Shown here piece after piece: positions 1 to 9,548 of a stretch of DNA of 64,000 bases. The notes beneath the pieces are model-generated. The model was not told where the DNA came from. It saw nothing but the letters and a program-made list of their open reading frames with translations, and searched no databases. Made by a program: the position numbers and the translations under genes. The DNA is from Palsa-504 sp963800415 (lineage in GTDB: Bacteria; Actinomycetota; Actinomycetes; Streptosporangiales; Streptosporangiaceae). The first letter of the stretch is position 1. Every line of letters begins with the position of its first letter. The stretch lies in assembly GCA_963800415.1 (NCBI GenBank), contig CAWDBS010000067.1:1-64000 (forward strand), read 5' to 3'.

Positions 1-29
1 CGGGGCGGCCGTGGCGCGTTCCTGGATTC

Positions 30-1500
30 GTGACAATTCAAGGCAGGGCCACGGCCGCAGTGGCCAGGATAGAAGATGCCGCGGAGTGCGCGGCGAGAGC
101 AGATGCCCTGGTCAGGACGGTGCTGGGCCGGGTGATGGCGCAGCGGCGCAGTGTCAGGACGGCGCTGGATTACGTGACGGCGCTGTCGCGGGGGACGCGG
201 GCGAACTGCTGGGAGCTGGCGGAAGAAGCCGGTCATGAGGGACCGCACCGGATGCAGGCCCTGGTCAAGGAGCTGCAAGTGGTCGTGGGAGACTCTGCGC
301 GGCGCGCTCAGGCCTTGGCGGCGCAGTGCCTGCCGGATGACCCGGACGACCTGATCGGGCCGGGGATCGCCATCGACGAGACCGCCCACCTGAAAAAGGG
401 CAGGTCCACCGCGTGCGCGTCCCCGCAGCACGCGGGCGTCACCGGGACAGTCGAAAACTGCGTGACCTGGGTGTTCGCCGCGCTCGTCACCGTGTTCGGG
501 CAGGGATGGGCTGATTTTGACGTGTACATGCCGCAGGCATGGGCGAAGGACCCGGCGCGCCGCCGCAAGGCCGGGATCCCGGGCAGCCTGAAGTTCGCCA
601 CGAAGCCGGCACTGGCGATCGGGCAGGTCAAACGCCTGGCAGAAGCCGGGCTGCGGTTCTGCTGGGTCGCCGCCGACGAGGTATACGGGCGCAGCGGCGC
701 CTTCCGCGAGGCGTGCCGGGCGCTGTCGCTCGCGTACGTCGTCATCATCCCCTGCGACTATCAGGTCACCACCGCCGCCGGGACCGTCACCCGCGCTGAC
801 GAGGCAGTAAACGACGCCATATTCGAGAGAAGGTCGTGCGGGAACGGGACGAAGAGACCCCCGTTACAGCGACTGGGCCATGATCGCCACCGGCCGGCCG
901 TGGGAGTTCCTCCTGATCCGCCGCCTGGACCGCGAGCAGAACCCGTACGCCTTCTATCTCTGCTTTGTGCCTAACGACAGGCCTGCGACCATGACGTATT
1001 TCATCGCCATCGCAGGCCGCCGCTGGCCGGTGGAAACCACTTTCAAAACCGGGAAGGACACCCTCGGCTGGGACCAGTCCCAGCTCCGTACCTACCAGGC
1101 GATCTGCCGTCACACCGCCTGGATCGCGATCGCCCAGCTCCGGGCGCTCGCCATCTGCAACGCCCTGCGCGGGCTCATCACCCTCCCGGACGCCGCCGCC
1201 GAAGACACCGGCCCTGCCGGCCCGGCGGGGAAGACGACGCCAGCGACGCTGACCTGCAGATTCCCCTTGGCGACGCGCCGCTGCCCGCCCGCGGCGGCCA
1301 GCCCTGCCCGCCCGGCATCCCCCTGATCACGCTGAGCGTCGCCGAGGCCCTCCGGATCACCCGCCTGACCAGGGACTACGCCGCCGGGCTCCTCACCCGC
1401 GCCCGCCTCGCCTTCCATCTCCGCTGGTCACACTGGCGCAGGCGCCCACCAGGCCCGCGCCCGCTGGCACCACTACAGCACCCGGCTCCCCGCCGCAATC
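30..1500 (+). pseudogene. IS701-type transposase, multiply frameshifted
   Basis: This encodes a DDE transposase of the IS701 type, as judged from the ordered blocks GIAIDETAHLKKG, FCWVAADEVYG, YSDWAMIATGRPWEFLL and WPVETTFKTGKD. The product is split over frames. Frame 3 runs from a GTG at 30 to about 860. A break at the C5 run (858-862) moves the reading to frame 1 (YSDWAM at 865 to about 1238). The reading returns to frame 3 (DADLQIPLGD, 1245 onward), and a further shift near 1445 is needed to read the C-terminal RWHHYSTR block. At least three indels make it inactive. The left end of the element is outside or at the edge of the window. Confidence 0.75.
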
Positions 1501-1610
1501 ACTCAGCCCCGCACAACCGGAAAACAGGTGACACCGCGTAACCGGCAGCCGGTGAGCATGACATCACTCCGAGCAGTAGCGTGACCACAGATTGGAAAAC
1601 CGCGACTGTA

Positions 1611-3494
1611 GTACAAGCAGCGAACGCTGGCAGTTCAGGATCACCAGATAATCCCGCGAGACGGCGCCTCGGGTTTCCTGCCGCCGGCACCGTTTAGCGA
1701 AGCCACGTCCTGCCACTGCGTGGCTGCCCGGGAGGCTGCCGAGCGCGGCCGGGGCATGGGTTACGTGCGGGTCACCGGCACTGCCGGCCATGACCAGGTT
1801 AAGGAGCGGATGCTCGCTCAGCCCCGCGCGGCGGCGGTCATCGCGGGTTTGCTGGCTGGGTGCGGGGGCCTGATGCTTGAGCGCGCCGGAGACGACGGCG
1901 CGGGCGACGGCTGCGTACCGCCCTGGCGCATCGACGGTGACCACGCTGATGATGGTGCCGGCGGTGTGCGTGGTGACGATGCTGGCGGACCTGCGTCATG
2001 CCGCCTGGCTGGCTGCCGCCGCGAAGGTCACCGGGTCCGGAAAACTGGCCGCTCTCGCGCGCGACCGGGCCCGCGAAGATGCTGTTCATAACCACGGCGT
2101 GTTCTGGAACGTATAACGGGGTTAGGCCGGCAGCATGCTCGTCCAGCCCGGCGCGGCGATGCCGGGACCCCGCACCTTCCCCCAGCCGCCAAGAACCGAG
2201 AGGGTAACCATGGTCCAACGTCAGCTCCCCCGGCCAGCGGAGATCTTCGAGCTCGTGCGGTTCAAGAAGCCCGAGCTGGACGCGAAGAAGCGCCGCCTGG
2301 AGGCGGCGCTGACGATCTATGACCTGCGCGCCATCGCCAGGCGCCGCACCCCGAAGGCCGCCTTCGACTACACCGAAGGCGCCGCCGAGGAGGAGATCTC
2401 GCTGGCCCGCGCCCGGCAGGCGTTCCGGGATATCGAGTTCCGCCCTTCGATCCTGCGCGGCGCCGCCGAGGCCGACACCAGCTGCGAGATCTTCGGCGGC
2501 CCCTCGGCCCTGCCGTTCGGCATCGCCCCGACCGGCTTCACCCGCCTGATGCAGACCGAGGGCGAGATCGCGGGTGCCTCCGCGGCGGGAGCGGCCGGCA
2601 TCCCGTTCTGCCTCTCGACCCTCGGCACCACCTCGATCGAGGGCGTCCAGGCCGCCAACCCGGCCGGCCGCAACTGGTTCCAGCTCTATGTCATGCGTGA
2701 CCGGGAGATCTCCTACGGGCTCACCCGCCGGGCCGCCGCCGCGGGCTTCGACACCCTGTTGTTCACGGTCGACGCCCCGGTGGCGGGCGCGCGGCTGCGC
2801 GACAAGCGCAACGGGTTCTCCATCCCGCCGCAGCTGACCCTGGGCACCATCGCCAGCGCGATCCCGCGGCCGCGGTGGTGGATCGACTTCCTGACCACTC
2901 CCAAGCTCGAGTTCGCCTCGCTGACCTCTACCGGCGGCACCGTCGGCGAGCTGCTCGACGCCGCGATGGACCCGACGATCAGCTTCGCGGACCTCGACGT
3001 CATCCGGTCGCTGTGGCCGGGCAAGATCGTCGTCAAGGGCGTCCAGACTGTCGCCGACGCCAGGAAGCTCACCGACCTCGGCGTCACCGGCATCGTGCTG
3101 TCCAACCACGGCGGCCGGCAGCTCGACCGCGCCCCGGTGCCGTTCCGCCTGCTGCCCGAGGTCGTGCGCGAGGTCGGCAAGGACGCCGAGATCGCGATCG
3201 ACACCGGCATCATGTCCGGCGCCGACATCGTCGCCTCGATCGCCCTCGGCGCGAAGTTCACCCTGATCGGCCGCGCCTACCTCTACGGCCTGATGGCCGG
3301 CGGGCGCGAGGGCGTGGACCGCATGATCGCGATCCTCCGCGACCAGATCCAGCGCACCATGAAGCTCCTCGGTGTCGCCACCCTCGCCGAACTCACCCCC
3401 GGCCACGTCACCCAGCTCGCCCGAGCCTACCCCGTGCCCAGCGGCACCGCCGGCTCACCGGGCTGAGCAACCTCCGCTGCCAGCACGTACCACG
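1611..3494 (+). repeat. Copy 1 of a 1.88-kb direct repeat carrying the lldD-like gene
   Basis: This stretch is repeated in the same orientation at 11951-13853. The match begins in noncoding or degenerate sequence (GCAGCG.ACGCTGGCAGTTC), runs through about 600 bases upstream of the dehydrogenase gene, the whole gene, and about 28 bases beyond its stop. The upstream 600 bases differ by many substitutions and small indels between copies, while the gene is almost unchanged. No clear gene is recognisable in 1611-2200; short hydrophobic reading frames there are broken differently in the two copies. Confidence 0.9.
2210..3466 (+). CDS. FMN-dependent alpha-hydroxy acid dehydrogenase, copy 1
   Basis: This is a 418-residue member of the L-lactate dehydrogenase / glycolate oxidase family (FMN-binding TIM barrel), which oxidises an L-2-hydroxy acid to the 2-oxo acid. 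Visible family landmarks are the active-site Tyr in DYTEGAAEEE (Y54), the FMN-contact block QLYVMRD, TVDAP followed by an arginine-rich loop, the catalytic base His300 in SNHGGRQLD, and the phosphate-binding DTGIMSGADI region. The start is the ATG preceded by GAGAGGG; longer readings have no better site. The true substrate cannot be told from sequence, so the lactate assignment is family-level. A near-identical paralogue lies at 12569-13825. Confidence 0.88.
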   Translation: MVQRQLPRPAEIFELVRFKKPELDAKKRRLEAALTIYDLRAIARRRTPKAAFDYTEGAAEEEISLARARQAFRDIEFRPSILRGAAEADTSCEIFGGPSALPFGIAPTGFTRLMQTEGEIAGASAAGAAGIPFCLSTLGTTSIEGVQAANPAGRNWFQLYVMRDREISYGLTRRAAAAGFDTLLFTVDAPVAGARLRDKRNGFSIPPQLTLGTIASAIPRPRWWIDFLTTPKLEFASLTSTGGTVGELLDAAMDPTISFADLDVIRSLWPGKIVVKGVQTVADARKLTDLGVTGIVLSNHGGRQLDRAPVPFRLLPEVVREVGKDAEIAIDTGIMSGADIVASIALGAKFTLIGRAYLYGLMAGGREGVDRMIAILRDQIQRTMKLLGVATLAELTPGHVTQLARAYPVPSGTAGSPG

Positions 3495-3599
3495 ATCCGC
3501 ACGAGGCCCGATGAACCATGCGGCCCCCGGGAATGCGTCGGCCCGCGATCCCGCCTTTCGCAAACCGCTGTCCGCGAGCCCGTTCACCACGCAAATGAC

Positions 3600-4055
3600 C
3601 GACCGCGGACTCGTGGACAACTACTGCGCATAACCTACGACGGAATACCGCCGCTGGTGGAGCCGTACGCCCTGTCGTTCAAGTGACGCCAGGACGGGGC
3701 TGGGCAGGAGTACCTCTACGTCTGGGACCAGACCGGCGGCCGCTCAGGTCCTGGCAGGAAGAGCCTGTTGAACTGGAAGATCACATCGCTGGCGGACACC
3801 GAGGTCAAGTTCGAACCCCGCTTTGAGATCGAGCTGGCGAAGGCTGGGGAGTACGGCGAGCGCACCACGTTCTCCTCCGGTAGCTCCAGTTCCCAGCGCC
3901 GGACTTGGGCACGCCCGCGCATGCAGCCCCGTTACCGGGCACGCTGCGCGTGCTGCCAGCGCGAATTCGATCGGACCAGCTCAACCACCGTGATGCGCCC
4001 GCACCAGGACAGCTGCGGAAACCCGTGCCCCGGGCGGCGGGGCTACCGCATCTGA
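3600..4055 (+). pseudogene. Relic of a WYL-like / small zinc-motif protein with an internal stop
   Basis: One frame reads ITYDGIPPLVEPYALSFK, then TGA at 3684, then continues without shift through EYLYVWDQTGG, NWKITSLADTEVKFEPRFEIE and RCACCQREFDRTSST to a stop at 4053. The YDG.P.LVEPY...F.PRF.IE pattern resembles the WYL-like domains seen in several actinobacterial proteins. The tail has a CxxC plus RPHxD...GNPCPGRRGY motif common in small zinc proteins of this group. The in-frame TGA (one step from CGA) and the lack of an obvious start indicate a dead fragment. Function unknown. Downstream, 4140-4235 still reads as protein-like (GGKYASLDKLAAFSDMASR) but has no gene structure. Confidence 0.45.
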
Positions 4056-4587
4056 ACGGCGGCGACAGCGAACTCGATCTCATCGTGGCCAAGCCCGGCG
4101 AGCACGTCCTAGCCGCACGCCCCCACCCCCTCCCAGCACAACGCACCACGGCGGCAAGTACGCATCTCTCGACAAGCTCGCTGCCTTCTCCGACATGGCG
4201 TCCCGGATCGTCTACTACCACGCCGGTCGCCGGGAGAGTCTCACGAGCAGCTTGGTCTTGGCCCGAGCTGGGTCTACTTGGCCCCCGGGAATGGCCCTAC
4301 GACTGTACATTTATCCGAATTACTTTTCCGACCTGGAGTTTCCTTACAGAATCGAACCGTAGACCTTCTCCTGACCGTGCATGCCGTTTCGTCTTGACGA
4401 AGTTGGGTTGGGTCGGATTACCGCAGGCCAGCGCGATGAAAGGAAGTCCGCAGTCCTCAAGTTCGAAAAGCTGTCTACGGTCGCTTCAGGTAGACGGGTG
4501 GGTCTCTACCACAACGGAGTCACGGCCATACCGGCGGGACAATCCCTACGGCGCCAGGCGGTCATCTCCTGTCGCATGGCGTCTCTC

Positions 4588-4658
4588 GCCGGTGTAGCTC
4601 AGTGGCACAGCACGGCCATGGTAAAAGCGGTGTCGTGGTTCGATCCGTACGTCAGGCT
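4588..4658 (+). pseudogene. Decayed tRNA-Thr(GGT)-like sequence
   Basis: The sequence keeps tRNA landmarks in order: a GCCGGTG acceptor start, TAGCTCAGTGGCA D-arm, a loop with T33 and a GGT anticodon followed by AA, and a GGTTCGATCC T-arm. The acceptor, D, anticodon and T stems no longer pair fully; for example the 3' side reads GTCAGGCT instead of CACCGGCT. This is best read as a tRNA relic or an attachment-site scar, not a working tRNA. Confidence 0.4.
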
Positions 4659-4670
4659 CTTCTTCTTCGT

Positions 4671-5591
4671 TCACGAGGACGTGACCGCCGGTGCCGGCCG
4701 GGTGGCGGCCGCCCGCCGGGGAGCCGGGCGGCGGCGGGGCACCCGTTTCGGAGCGGGGACCGGGTCGTATTTCGCGGGATCGGCCAGGTACTCCCGGAAG
4801 ATCCGCGCCATGGACGCCGCCTGGTAGCCGTCAACGAAGCGGTGGTCGAGGCTGACGCAAAGCGGCAGCATGGGCCGCACTGCCGGCTGCCCGTCCCGGG
4901 CTACCACCTTGTCCGTGACCGCGCCGACCATGATGAGGACCGGGACGTGCATGAACGGCGGCACCGGGGCGAACGCCGAGTCCAGGCCGAACGTGCCCAC
5001 GTTGCTCACCAGGAACGACCCGTAGGGGCGGGCCTCCAGGCCCATGAACGGGACGGGCAGCTGCAGGGTCTCGGTGACGAAGCCGAGCGTGTCGAGGACG
5101 ACCCGCAGGATCATCGGCGGCAGGTTCTGCACCATCGTCTTGGCCTGCTTGAACTGCGGGTCGCGGTCGTCGCGGATCATCGCCGCGCGCTGCGCCAGCT
5201 CGGACGCGATGACCCACGGCGGCTTGGTGTCGACCTCCCGGATGACCGATCCGGACAGGTCGGTGGCGGCCGCCTCCGTGCCCGCCACCGGGTCGGTGCG
5301 CAGCGACACCACGAAGAAGCCGTCGATGGTGGGCGACGGGGCGAACGACCCGAACACCACCCGGCCGTTCAGGCCCGGCAGCGCCTCCGACACCTTGGCG
5401 GCCGCCCGGCCTACCAGGTGGGCGGGCGTCACGTGGACGCCGGTGGCCCGGCGCACCTGCTCGATGTAGTCGAGTATCGGGCCGGCGTCGACGTCCAGGG
5501 TCGCCGCGATCATCGGGTCCTTCCGCTGACGCCACGACGCCATCGCGATCTTGCGCCACACCGAGAACGGCATCTCCGCGGGATTGCTCAT
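4671..5591 (-). CDS. Stand-alone 2-oxoacid dehydrogenase acyltransferase (E2) catalytic-domain protein
   Basis: The 306-residue product resembles the catalytic domain of dihydrolipoamide acyltransferases but has no lipoyl or E1-binding domain. The active-site motif DHRFVDG is intact with His near residue 250, and the preceding SNVGTFGLDSAFAP region fits the acyl-CoA/lipoamide channel of the family. The C-terminal 40 residues are a basic Pro/Arg/Ala tail. It starts four bases inside the end of the upstream SDR gene (ATGA overlap), so the two are translationally coupled. Stand-alone E2-like proteins act as CoA-dependent acyltransferases in other settings; the substrate is unknown here. Confidence 0.75.
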   Translation of the reverse strand: MSNPAEMPFSVWRKIAMASWRQRKDPMIAATLDVDAGPILDYIEQVRRATGVHVTPAHLVGRAAAKVSEALPGLNGRVVFGSFAPSPTIDGFFVVSLRTDPVAGTEAAATDLSGSVIREVDTKPPWVIASELAQRAAMIRDDRDPQFKQAKTMVQNLPPMILRVVLDTLGFVTETLQLPVPFMGLEARPYGSFLVSNVGTFGLDSAFAPVPPFMHVPVLIMVGAVTDKVVARDGQPAVRPMLPLCVSLDHRFVDGYQAASMARIFREYLADPAKYDPVPAPKRVPRRRPAPRRAAATRPAPAVTSS

Positions 5592-6448
5592 GTGACCTCC
5601 TCAGGAACGCGCGCCACCGCCATGTGCTCGGTTGCCCACCGCACGTAGCTACGCCCGTATGTTTCGGCCATCCGGGGTGAGAGACGGTACAGCCGCCAGA
5701 GCCATCGCGCTGACGAGGGCCTGACGATGATGGGCCTGTCCTTGTCCAGATCCCTCAGGACTTCCCGCGCCAGGCGGCCGGCCGGGTAAGGAGCGCTGCG
5801 GGTGGCGTGGCGCATCAGGCCGCGGGCGTCGGCGAACACGTGCGGCGTGGGAGGCAGGCCAGGTGGGCCGCCCTTGTCCAGCAGGGGTGTCTCGATGACG
5901 CCGGGGCAGATCAGGTTGACCCGAACCCCGTGCGCTCGCGCCTCCACCCGAAGGCTCATGGTGAGCCCTGCCACGGCGTGTTTCGTCATCGTGTACGGGC
6001 CCTGCAACGGTGCCGGCAGGAGCCCGGCTATGGATGCGGTATTGGCGATCTGGCCGTGGCCCTGCTTGATCATGATGGGGTAGGCGGCGAGGACCCCGTG
6101 CAGGACGCCGCGGACGTTGGTGTCATAGATCTGCTCCCAGTAGCCGGGGGTCAGCTCGTCCGCGAATCCGAAGACACATATCCCGGCGTTATTAATCATC
6201 AGGTCCAGCCGGCCGTAGCTGTCGTAGACGTCGTTCACCAGGTCGGTGACCTCGCCGGCGTTGCGCACGTCAAGGACGGCTCCCCGGGCCTTGCCGGGGC
6301 CCTGCGCGCTGAGTTCGCCTGCCGTGCGCTGAACGTCAGCCTCGGTGCGCGCGGCGAGCACCACGTCATCACCCCGCGCGACGAGCGCAGCCCCGAGCGC
6401 CCTGCCGATACCGCTGGAACCCCCGGTGATAATGACGATACGTGACAT
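5588..6448 (-). CDS. Short-chain dehydrogenase/reductase
   Basis: A 286-residue classical SDR. The Rossmann glycine motif GGSSGIG sits at residues 9-15, NNAG at 86-89, and the catalytic Ser139, Tyr152 and Lys156 in NTASI and YTMTK are all present. PGVIETPL follows the active site as usual. The start is the ATG preceded by GGAGGGGG about eight bases away; an in-frame extension of 82 codons upstream lacks such a site. The stop overlaps the start of the E2-like gene, making a two-gene operon. The C-terminal extension (RLYRLSPRMAETYGR) is typical of membrane-associated or lipid-acting SDRs, but the substrate is not known. Confidence 0.85.
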   Translation of the reverse strand: MSRIVIITGGSSGIGRALGAALVARGDDVVLAARTEADVQRTAGELSAQGPGKARGAVLDVRNAGEVTDLVNDVYDSYGRLDLMINNAGICVFGFADELTPGYWEQIYDTNVRGVLHGVLAAYPIMIKQGHGQIANTASIAGLLPAPLQGPYTMTKHAVAGLTMSLRVEARAHGVRVNLICPGVIETPLLDKGGPPGLPPTPHVFADARGLMRHATRSAPYPAGRLAREVLRDLDKDRPIIVRPSSARWLWRLYRLSPRMAETYGRSYVRWATEHMAVARVPEEVT

Positions 6449-7285
6449 GGCAGTCACCCCCTCCACTGCCAGGGTTCTCCTCAGCTTGGCGCCGCTGAAG
6501 TGTCCAAGTGCCCGCCGGAACGTGACCTTCGGCTCTGATCTGCTGCTTGCGACCCTGGCCAGCGCGAACACTCGCACTTCTGCCTGCATGCCGACGGCCG
6601 GGAACCCGGTCTCGCTAATTCCGCTGTCAGCCTGGGAATCAGACCCATTGGCGCTGGTTTGCAACGTGACCTTAGGCGCATTTGATCGCGGCACCTATTA
6701 TTTAATTACTCGCGTCGCATTTGCGGATGCCTTCGTGGACGACGAGCCCGCGGGGTCGAACGGGAGCATAGCCGACGAACTCATAGCATCTGCAGGCGTG
6801 CTGCCTGCGGTTCCGGGCCGGGGCTACCGGCGCATCCCCGGCGATCTGACGGGGCTGGGTTACACGGTCGCGCCGCCGACAGCGTGACAGATCCTCACGG
6901 ACGGGGACGTCGATCCCACGGCCCGCCACCTCTGCCCGGTCACGCTCAACCACCAGAGCATGAGCAAGCGTCTAGCATCAAGCGGCGCCCATGTGTCACG
7001 GCTGCGTCGTCCTGGAGGCTGCGATCTGCCAGGGCCGTGGCCGCGGCGGATGGCCTGAGATCATTGCCGGGGCCAGGAGAACAGCACCTCGCTTGGGAAT
7101 TCAGCGGTGTCCGTAATGCGGTGTGGTCTGCCATATGGCCCAGCCGATGAGGTCCATGGTCCCTTTTCAGCTGGCGGGGTAAAGACGAATGCTCCTATCG
7201 CCGGGCCCCGATCCGGGTGAGCGGCACTTGATCATCGACGTCCCCGCCGTCGTCCACGATCGCACAACCAGGGGAGGCAACTGCC

Positions 7286-7630
7286 ATGCCGAAGCCACCG
7301 CTATCAATGATCGCCATCAATCCCGTGCTCGCGGATCGCGCTCATGATTTCGAGGACTGGCTGCGGACCGTCCTCGTCCCGGCCACAAGAGCCCACCGCC
7401 CTGAACTACTGGATCGCTGGGAGGTGCTGCGCGCCGCCAAAGAGGAGGACGGCCAGGTCATCTTCACGTTCCTGTTCTACGGTGGCGAGGCCGCCGAATG
7501 GCAGATGGAGCCGATACTGGCCCAGGCCCTGGGAGCAGAGGGCGCTCGGCGTGCCCTGGAGAACATGCTCGCGATGATGAAGGGCCTGCAATCCGGCTGG
7601 GAGGTGACCCCCGTCGACCTAGCGAGCTAG
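7286..7630 (+). CDS. Hypothetical protein, 114 residues
   Basis: This is a small, evenly charged protein starting MPKPPLSMIAINPVL, with an ATG well placed behind GGGGAGGC. Codon bias is typical of the neighbours and the reading ends just before a LigD relic. The pattern (NPVL...DFEDWLRTVLVPATRAHRP...WEVLRA...FTFLFYGG) is reminiscent of small dimeric alpha-beta barrel proteins. No catalytic motif is visible, so no function is offered. Confidence 0.65.
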   Translation: MPKPPLSMIAINPVLADRAHDFEDWLRTVLVPATRAHRPELLDRWEVLRAAKEEDGQVIFTFLFYGGEAAEWQMEPILAQALGAEGARRALENMLAMMKGLQSGWEVTPVDLAS

Positions 7631-7639
7631 CCGTCTACG

Positions 7640-7800
7640 CTGTTCAGCTTCTTGACAGATACTCGGCGAGCGCGCCGCGGCCGAGTGGCCCAAGAACCTC
7701 CGGCGGCAAGGGCCTGCATGTCTATGTCCGGATCGAGCCGCGGTGGGGGTTCGCCGAGCTGCGGCGGACCGCGCACGCCTTCGCCCGCGGCACCGTGCGA
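7640..7800 (+). pseudogene. Fragment of a LigD-type DNA polymerase/primase domain
   Basis: In the frame reading LLDRYSASAP the block RTSGGKGLHVYVRIEP is followed by WGFAELRRTAHAFAR. This is the conserved core around the TSGxKGLHxYV motif of the LigD polymerase (archaeo-eukaryotic primase) domain used in bacterial non-homologous end joining. Only about 50 codons survive; there is no start, no catalytic DxD and no downstream domain. It lies immediately ahead of the epoxide hydrolase gene and is clearly a leftover. Confidence 0.6.
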
Positions 7801-7810
7801 AGCTTGCGGG

Positions 7811-8989
7811 GTGGCTACCTTCCGGGCGGAGCAATTCAGTGTCAGGGTGGGTGACGAGGTTCTCGCCGACTTGCGTGCGCGGATCTGGAACACGCGGTGG
7901 CCGGGGGCGGCGCCGGGTGCGCCGTGGGAGCAGGGCACAGACCTGGGTTACCTGCGGGACCTGCTGGGGTACTGGGCGGACGGCTTCGACTGGCGCGCGC
8001 AGGAACGCTGGCTGAACGGGTTCGGTCACTTCCGGGCCGGGATCGATGGTGTCCGGGTGCATTTCGTGCATGAGCGGGCCCGCGGCGGCCGCGGGATCCC
8101 GCTGATCTTGACAAATGGCTGGCCGAGTTGCTTCGCCGAGTTCCTGCCGCTCGTGCCGCGGCTGACGGACCCGGCCGCGCATGGCATGGACGGGCCCGGT
8201 TTTGACGTGGTGATCCCCTCTCTGCCTGGCTACGGATTCTCTGATCGGCCGGCCCGGACGGGGGTGACATGCCGGTATACGGCGGGGTTGTGGCACCGCC
8301 TGATGCGCGGCCTGGGATATCAGCGGTACGGCGCGCACGGCGGCGACTTCGGGGCCGCCGTCACGACGTTCATGGCGCTGGACGACCCAGCGCCGATGCT
8401 CGGCATTCACCTGTCCAACTTGGATGTAGCGCCCTATACCGGGCCAGGGTCGCGGCCGCTGTCCGCGGCGGAGCAAGCCTACCTGGCCCAGTACCAGCGA
8501 TGGCGGGAAGACGACCGCGGCTACGGCGCGATCCAGTCGACGCGGCCGCAGACGGTCAGCTACGGCCTCAACGACTCGCCAGCTGGCCTGGCTGCCTGGG
8601 TGCTGGAGAAATGGCGAGGCTGGGCCGACTCCGGCGGGGACATCGACGCCACCTTCTCCCGCGACTTCCTGCTCACCGTGGTGACCCTGTACTGGGCCAC
8701 CCAGACGATCGCGTCCTCCATGCGGGACTACGTCGACAACCGGTTGCTGGCAGCCGAACTGAGCCTCGCCGACACCGTGAGGGTGCCGACCGCGGTAGCT
8801 GTCTTCAGCCACCAGTTCATCGATGATGGCACGCCTCCCCGCGAGTGGGCCGAACGTCTTTACAACATCCGCCGGTGGACGCCCATGCCCAGCGGCGGCC
8901 ACTTCCCATCCGCCGAGCAACCCGACTTGCTCAGCCGTGACATCGCAGCCTTCTTCAACGACCTCGGCGCGGCGACCAGCCCGCAATGA
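7811..8989 (+). CDS. Epoxide hydrolase, alpha/beta-hydrolase fold with EHN domain
   Basis: A 392-residue enzyme of the microsomal-type epoxide hydrolase group. The N-terminal EHN block (LADLRARIWNTRWPG...GTDLGYLRDLLGYWADGFDWR) is followed by an alpha/beta-hydrolase core with the oxyanion-hole motif TNGWPSC, the nucleophile elbow HGGDFG (Asp179) and the catalytic His364 in SGGHFPSAEQP. It would hydrolyse an epoxide to a diol. I chose the GTG at 7811 because residues before it come from the LigD relic; the ribosome site is weak, so the start is uncertain. Monocistronic. Confidence 0.85.
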   Translation: MATFRAEQFSVRVGDEVLADLRARIWNTRWPGAAPGAPWEQGTDLGYLRDLLGYWADGFDWRAQERWLNGFGHFRAGIDGVRVHFVHERARGGRGIPLILTNGWPSCFAEFLPLVPRLTDPAAHGMDGPGFDVVIPSLPGYGFSDRPARTGVTCRYTAGLWHRLMRGLGYQRYGAHGGDFGAAVTTFMALDDPAPMLGIHLSNLDVAPYTGPGSRPLSAAEQAYLAQYQRWREDDRGYGAIQSTRPQTVSYGLNDSPAGLAAWVLEKWRGWADSGGDIDATFSRDFLLTVVTLYWATQTIASSMRDYVDNRLLAAELSLADTVRVPTAVAVFSHQFIDDGTPPREWAERLYNIRRWTPMPSGGHFPSAEQPDLLSRDIAAFFNDLGAATSPQ

Positions 8990-9548
8990 CGCGCTTAACC
9001 GGCTAATCAGTGCCCGCACCGGGGCCGATATTGCAACCCGGAAGGCAAGCGAATATTCGGCGCGAAATTACCTCCTGGTTGGCAGGCCGCCCGGTAACCC
9101 TGGGTTATCCGGAGAGTGATCACCAGCACCCAGAGGCTGGAGTACCCGGGTGCCCGTGCCGGCTGGCCAGGCAAGTCAAGCGGCTCTTGCGAGCCCCACA
9201 GAAACCCCACAAGTCCGCGACACGGCGGCCGATCCCCACAGGAACCCCACGGACGAAACGGCACACTCCGGTACACTTGTTATGCGTGTTAAAGGCACGG
9301 AGAACAGCCGGCCAGCAGCGCCGACGCGCGTGAGCTGGGCTGTTGGAGCCTTTTCCAGGTAAGTGCTCTCGGGGTGATAGAGCTCCTGAAAAGCGTACGG
9401 TCGGCAATTCAATCGCCTCCCGGGCACCACCACTGGCATTCGGTTAGAGCTGCGAAGCGCCCGGCCTGCGGGTTTGCCGCTGCAGGCGGCGCCGGGGCTG
9501 CTGCGTCCTGCCACGCAGCGTAACTGGACAGCGGCCCGGCTCGGAGTC
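8990..9548. other. Gene-free interval
   Basis: No coding region is supported. Two 17-base near-identical repeats (CCCCACAGAAACCCCAC at 9194 and CCCCACAGGAACCCCAC at 9234) lie here. A tRNA-3'-end-like string ending in CCCGGGCACCA lies at 9419-9429. Confidence 0.5.

Noticed and set aside
1838..3406. A 522-codon open frame on the minus strand opposite the dehydrogenase gene (similar one at 12464-13765)
   Set aside because: It is the high-GC antisense shadow of a well-supported gene, lacks any domain and is dominated by Gly/Arg/Asp/Ala; the plus-strand FMN enzyme explains the sequence.
3684..3686. TGA read as selenocysteine
   Set aside because: No SECIS-like hairpin was recognised immediately after it and the context is not a Cys position; a nonsense mutation is simpler.
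4344..4385. Partial resemblance of this string to the 3' end of tRNA-Ala at 37102, considered as the left attachment site of the AICE
   Set aside because: Only about 17 of 21 bases match, followed by a 9-base insertion; att sites of AICEs are normally identical over 40 bases or more.
4602..5648. A 348-codon plus-strand frame opposite the acyltransferase gene
   Set aside because: Antisense shadow rich in Arg/His/Asp; the minus strand has the DHRFVDG motif and coupled start.
6654..7285. Several short open frames between the SDR and the 114-residue gene
   Set aside because: None has a ribosome site or protein-like composition; the region has an AT-rich patch near 6695-6715 that may be the SDR promoter, and nothing else was supportable.
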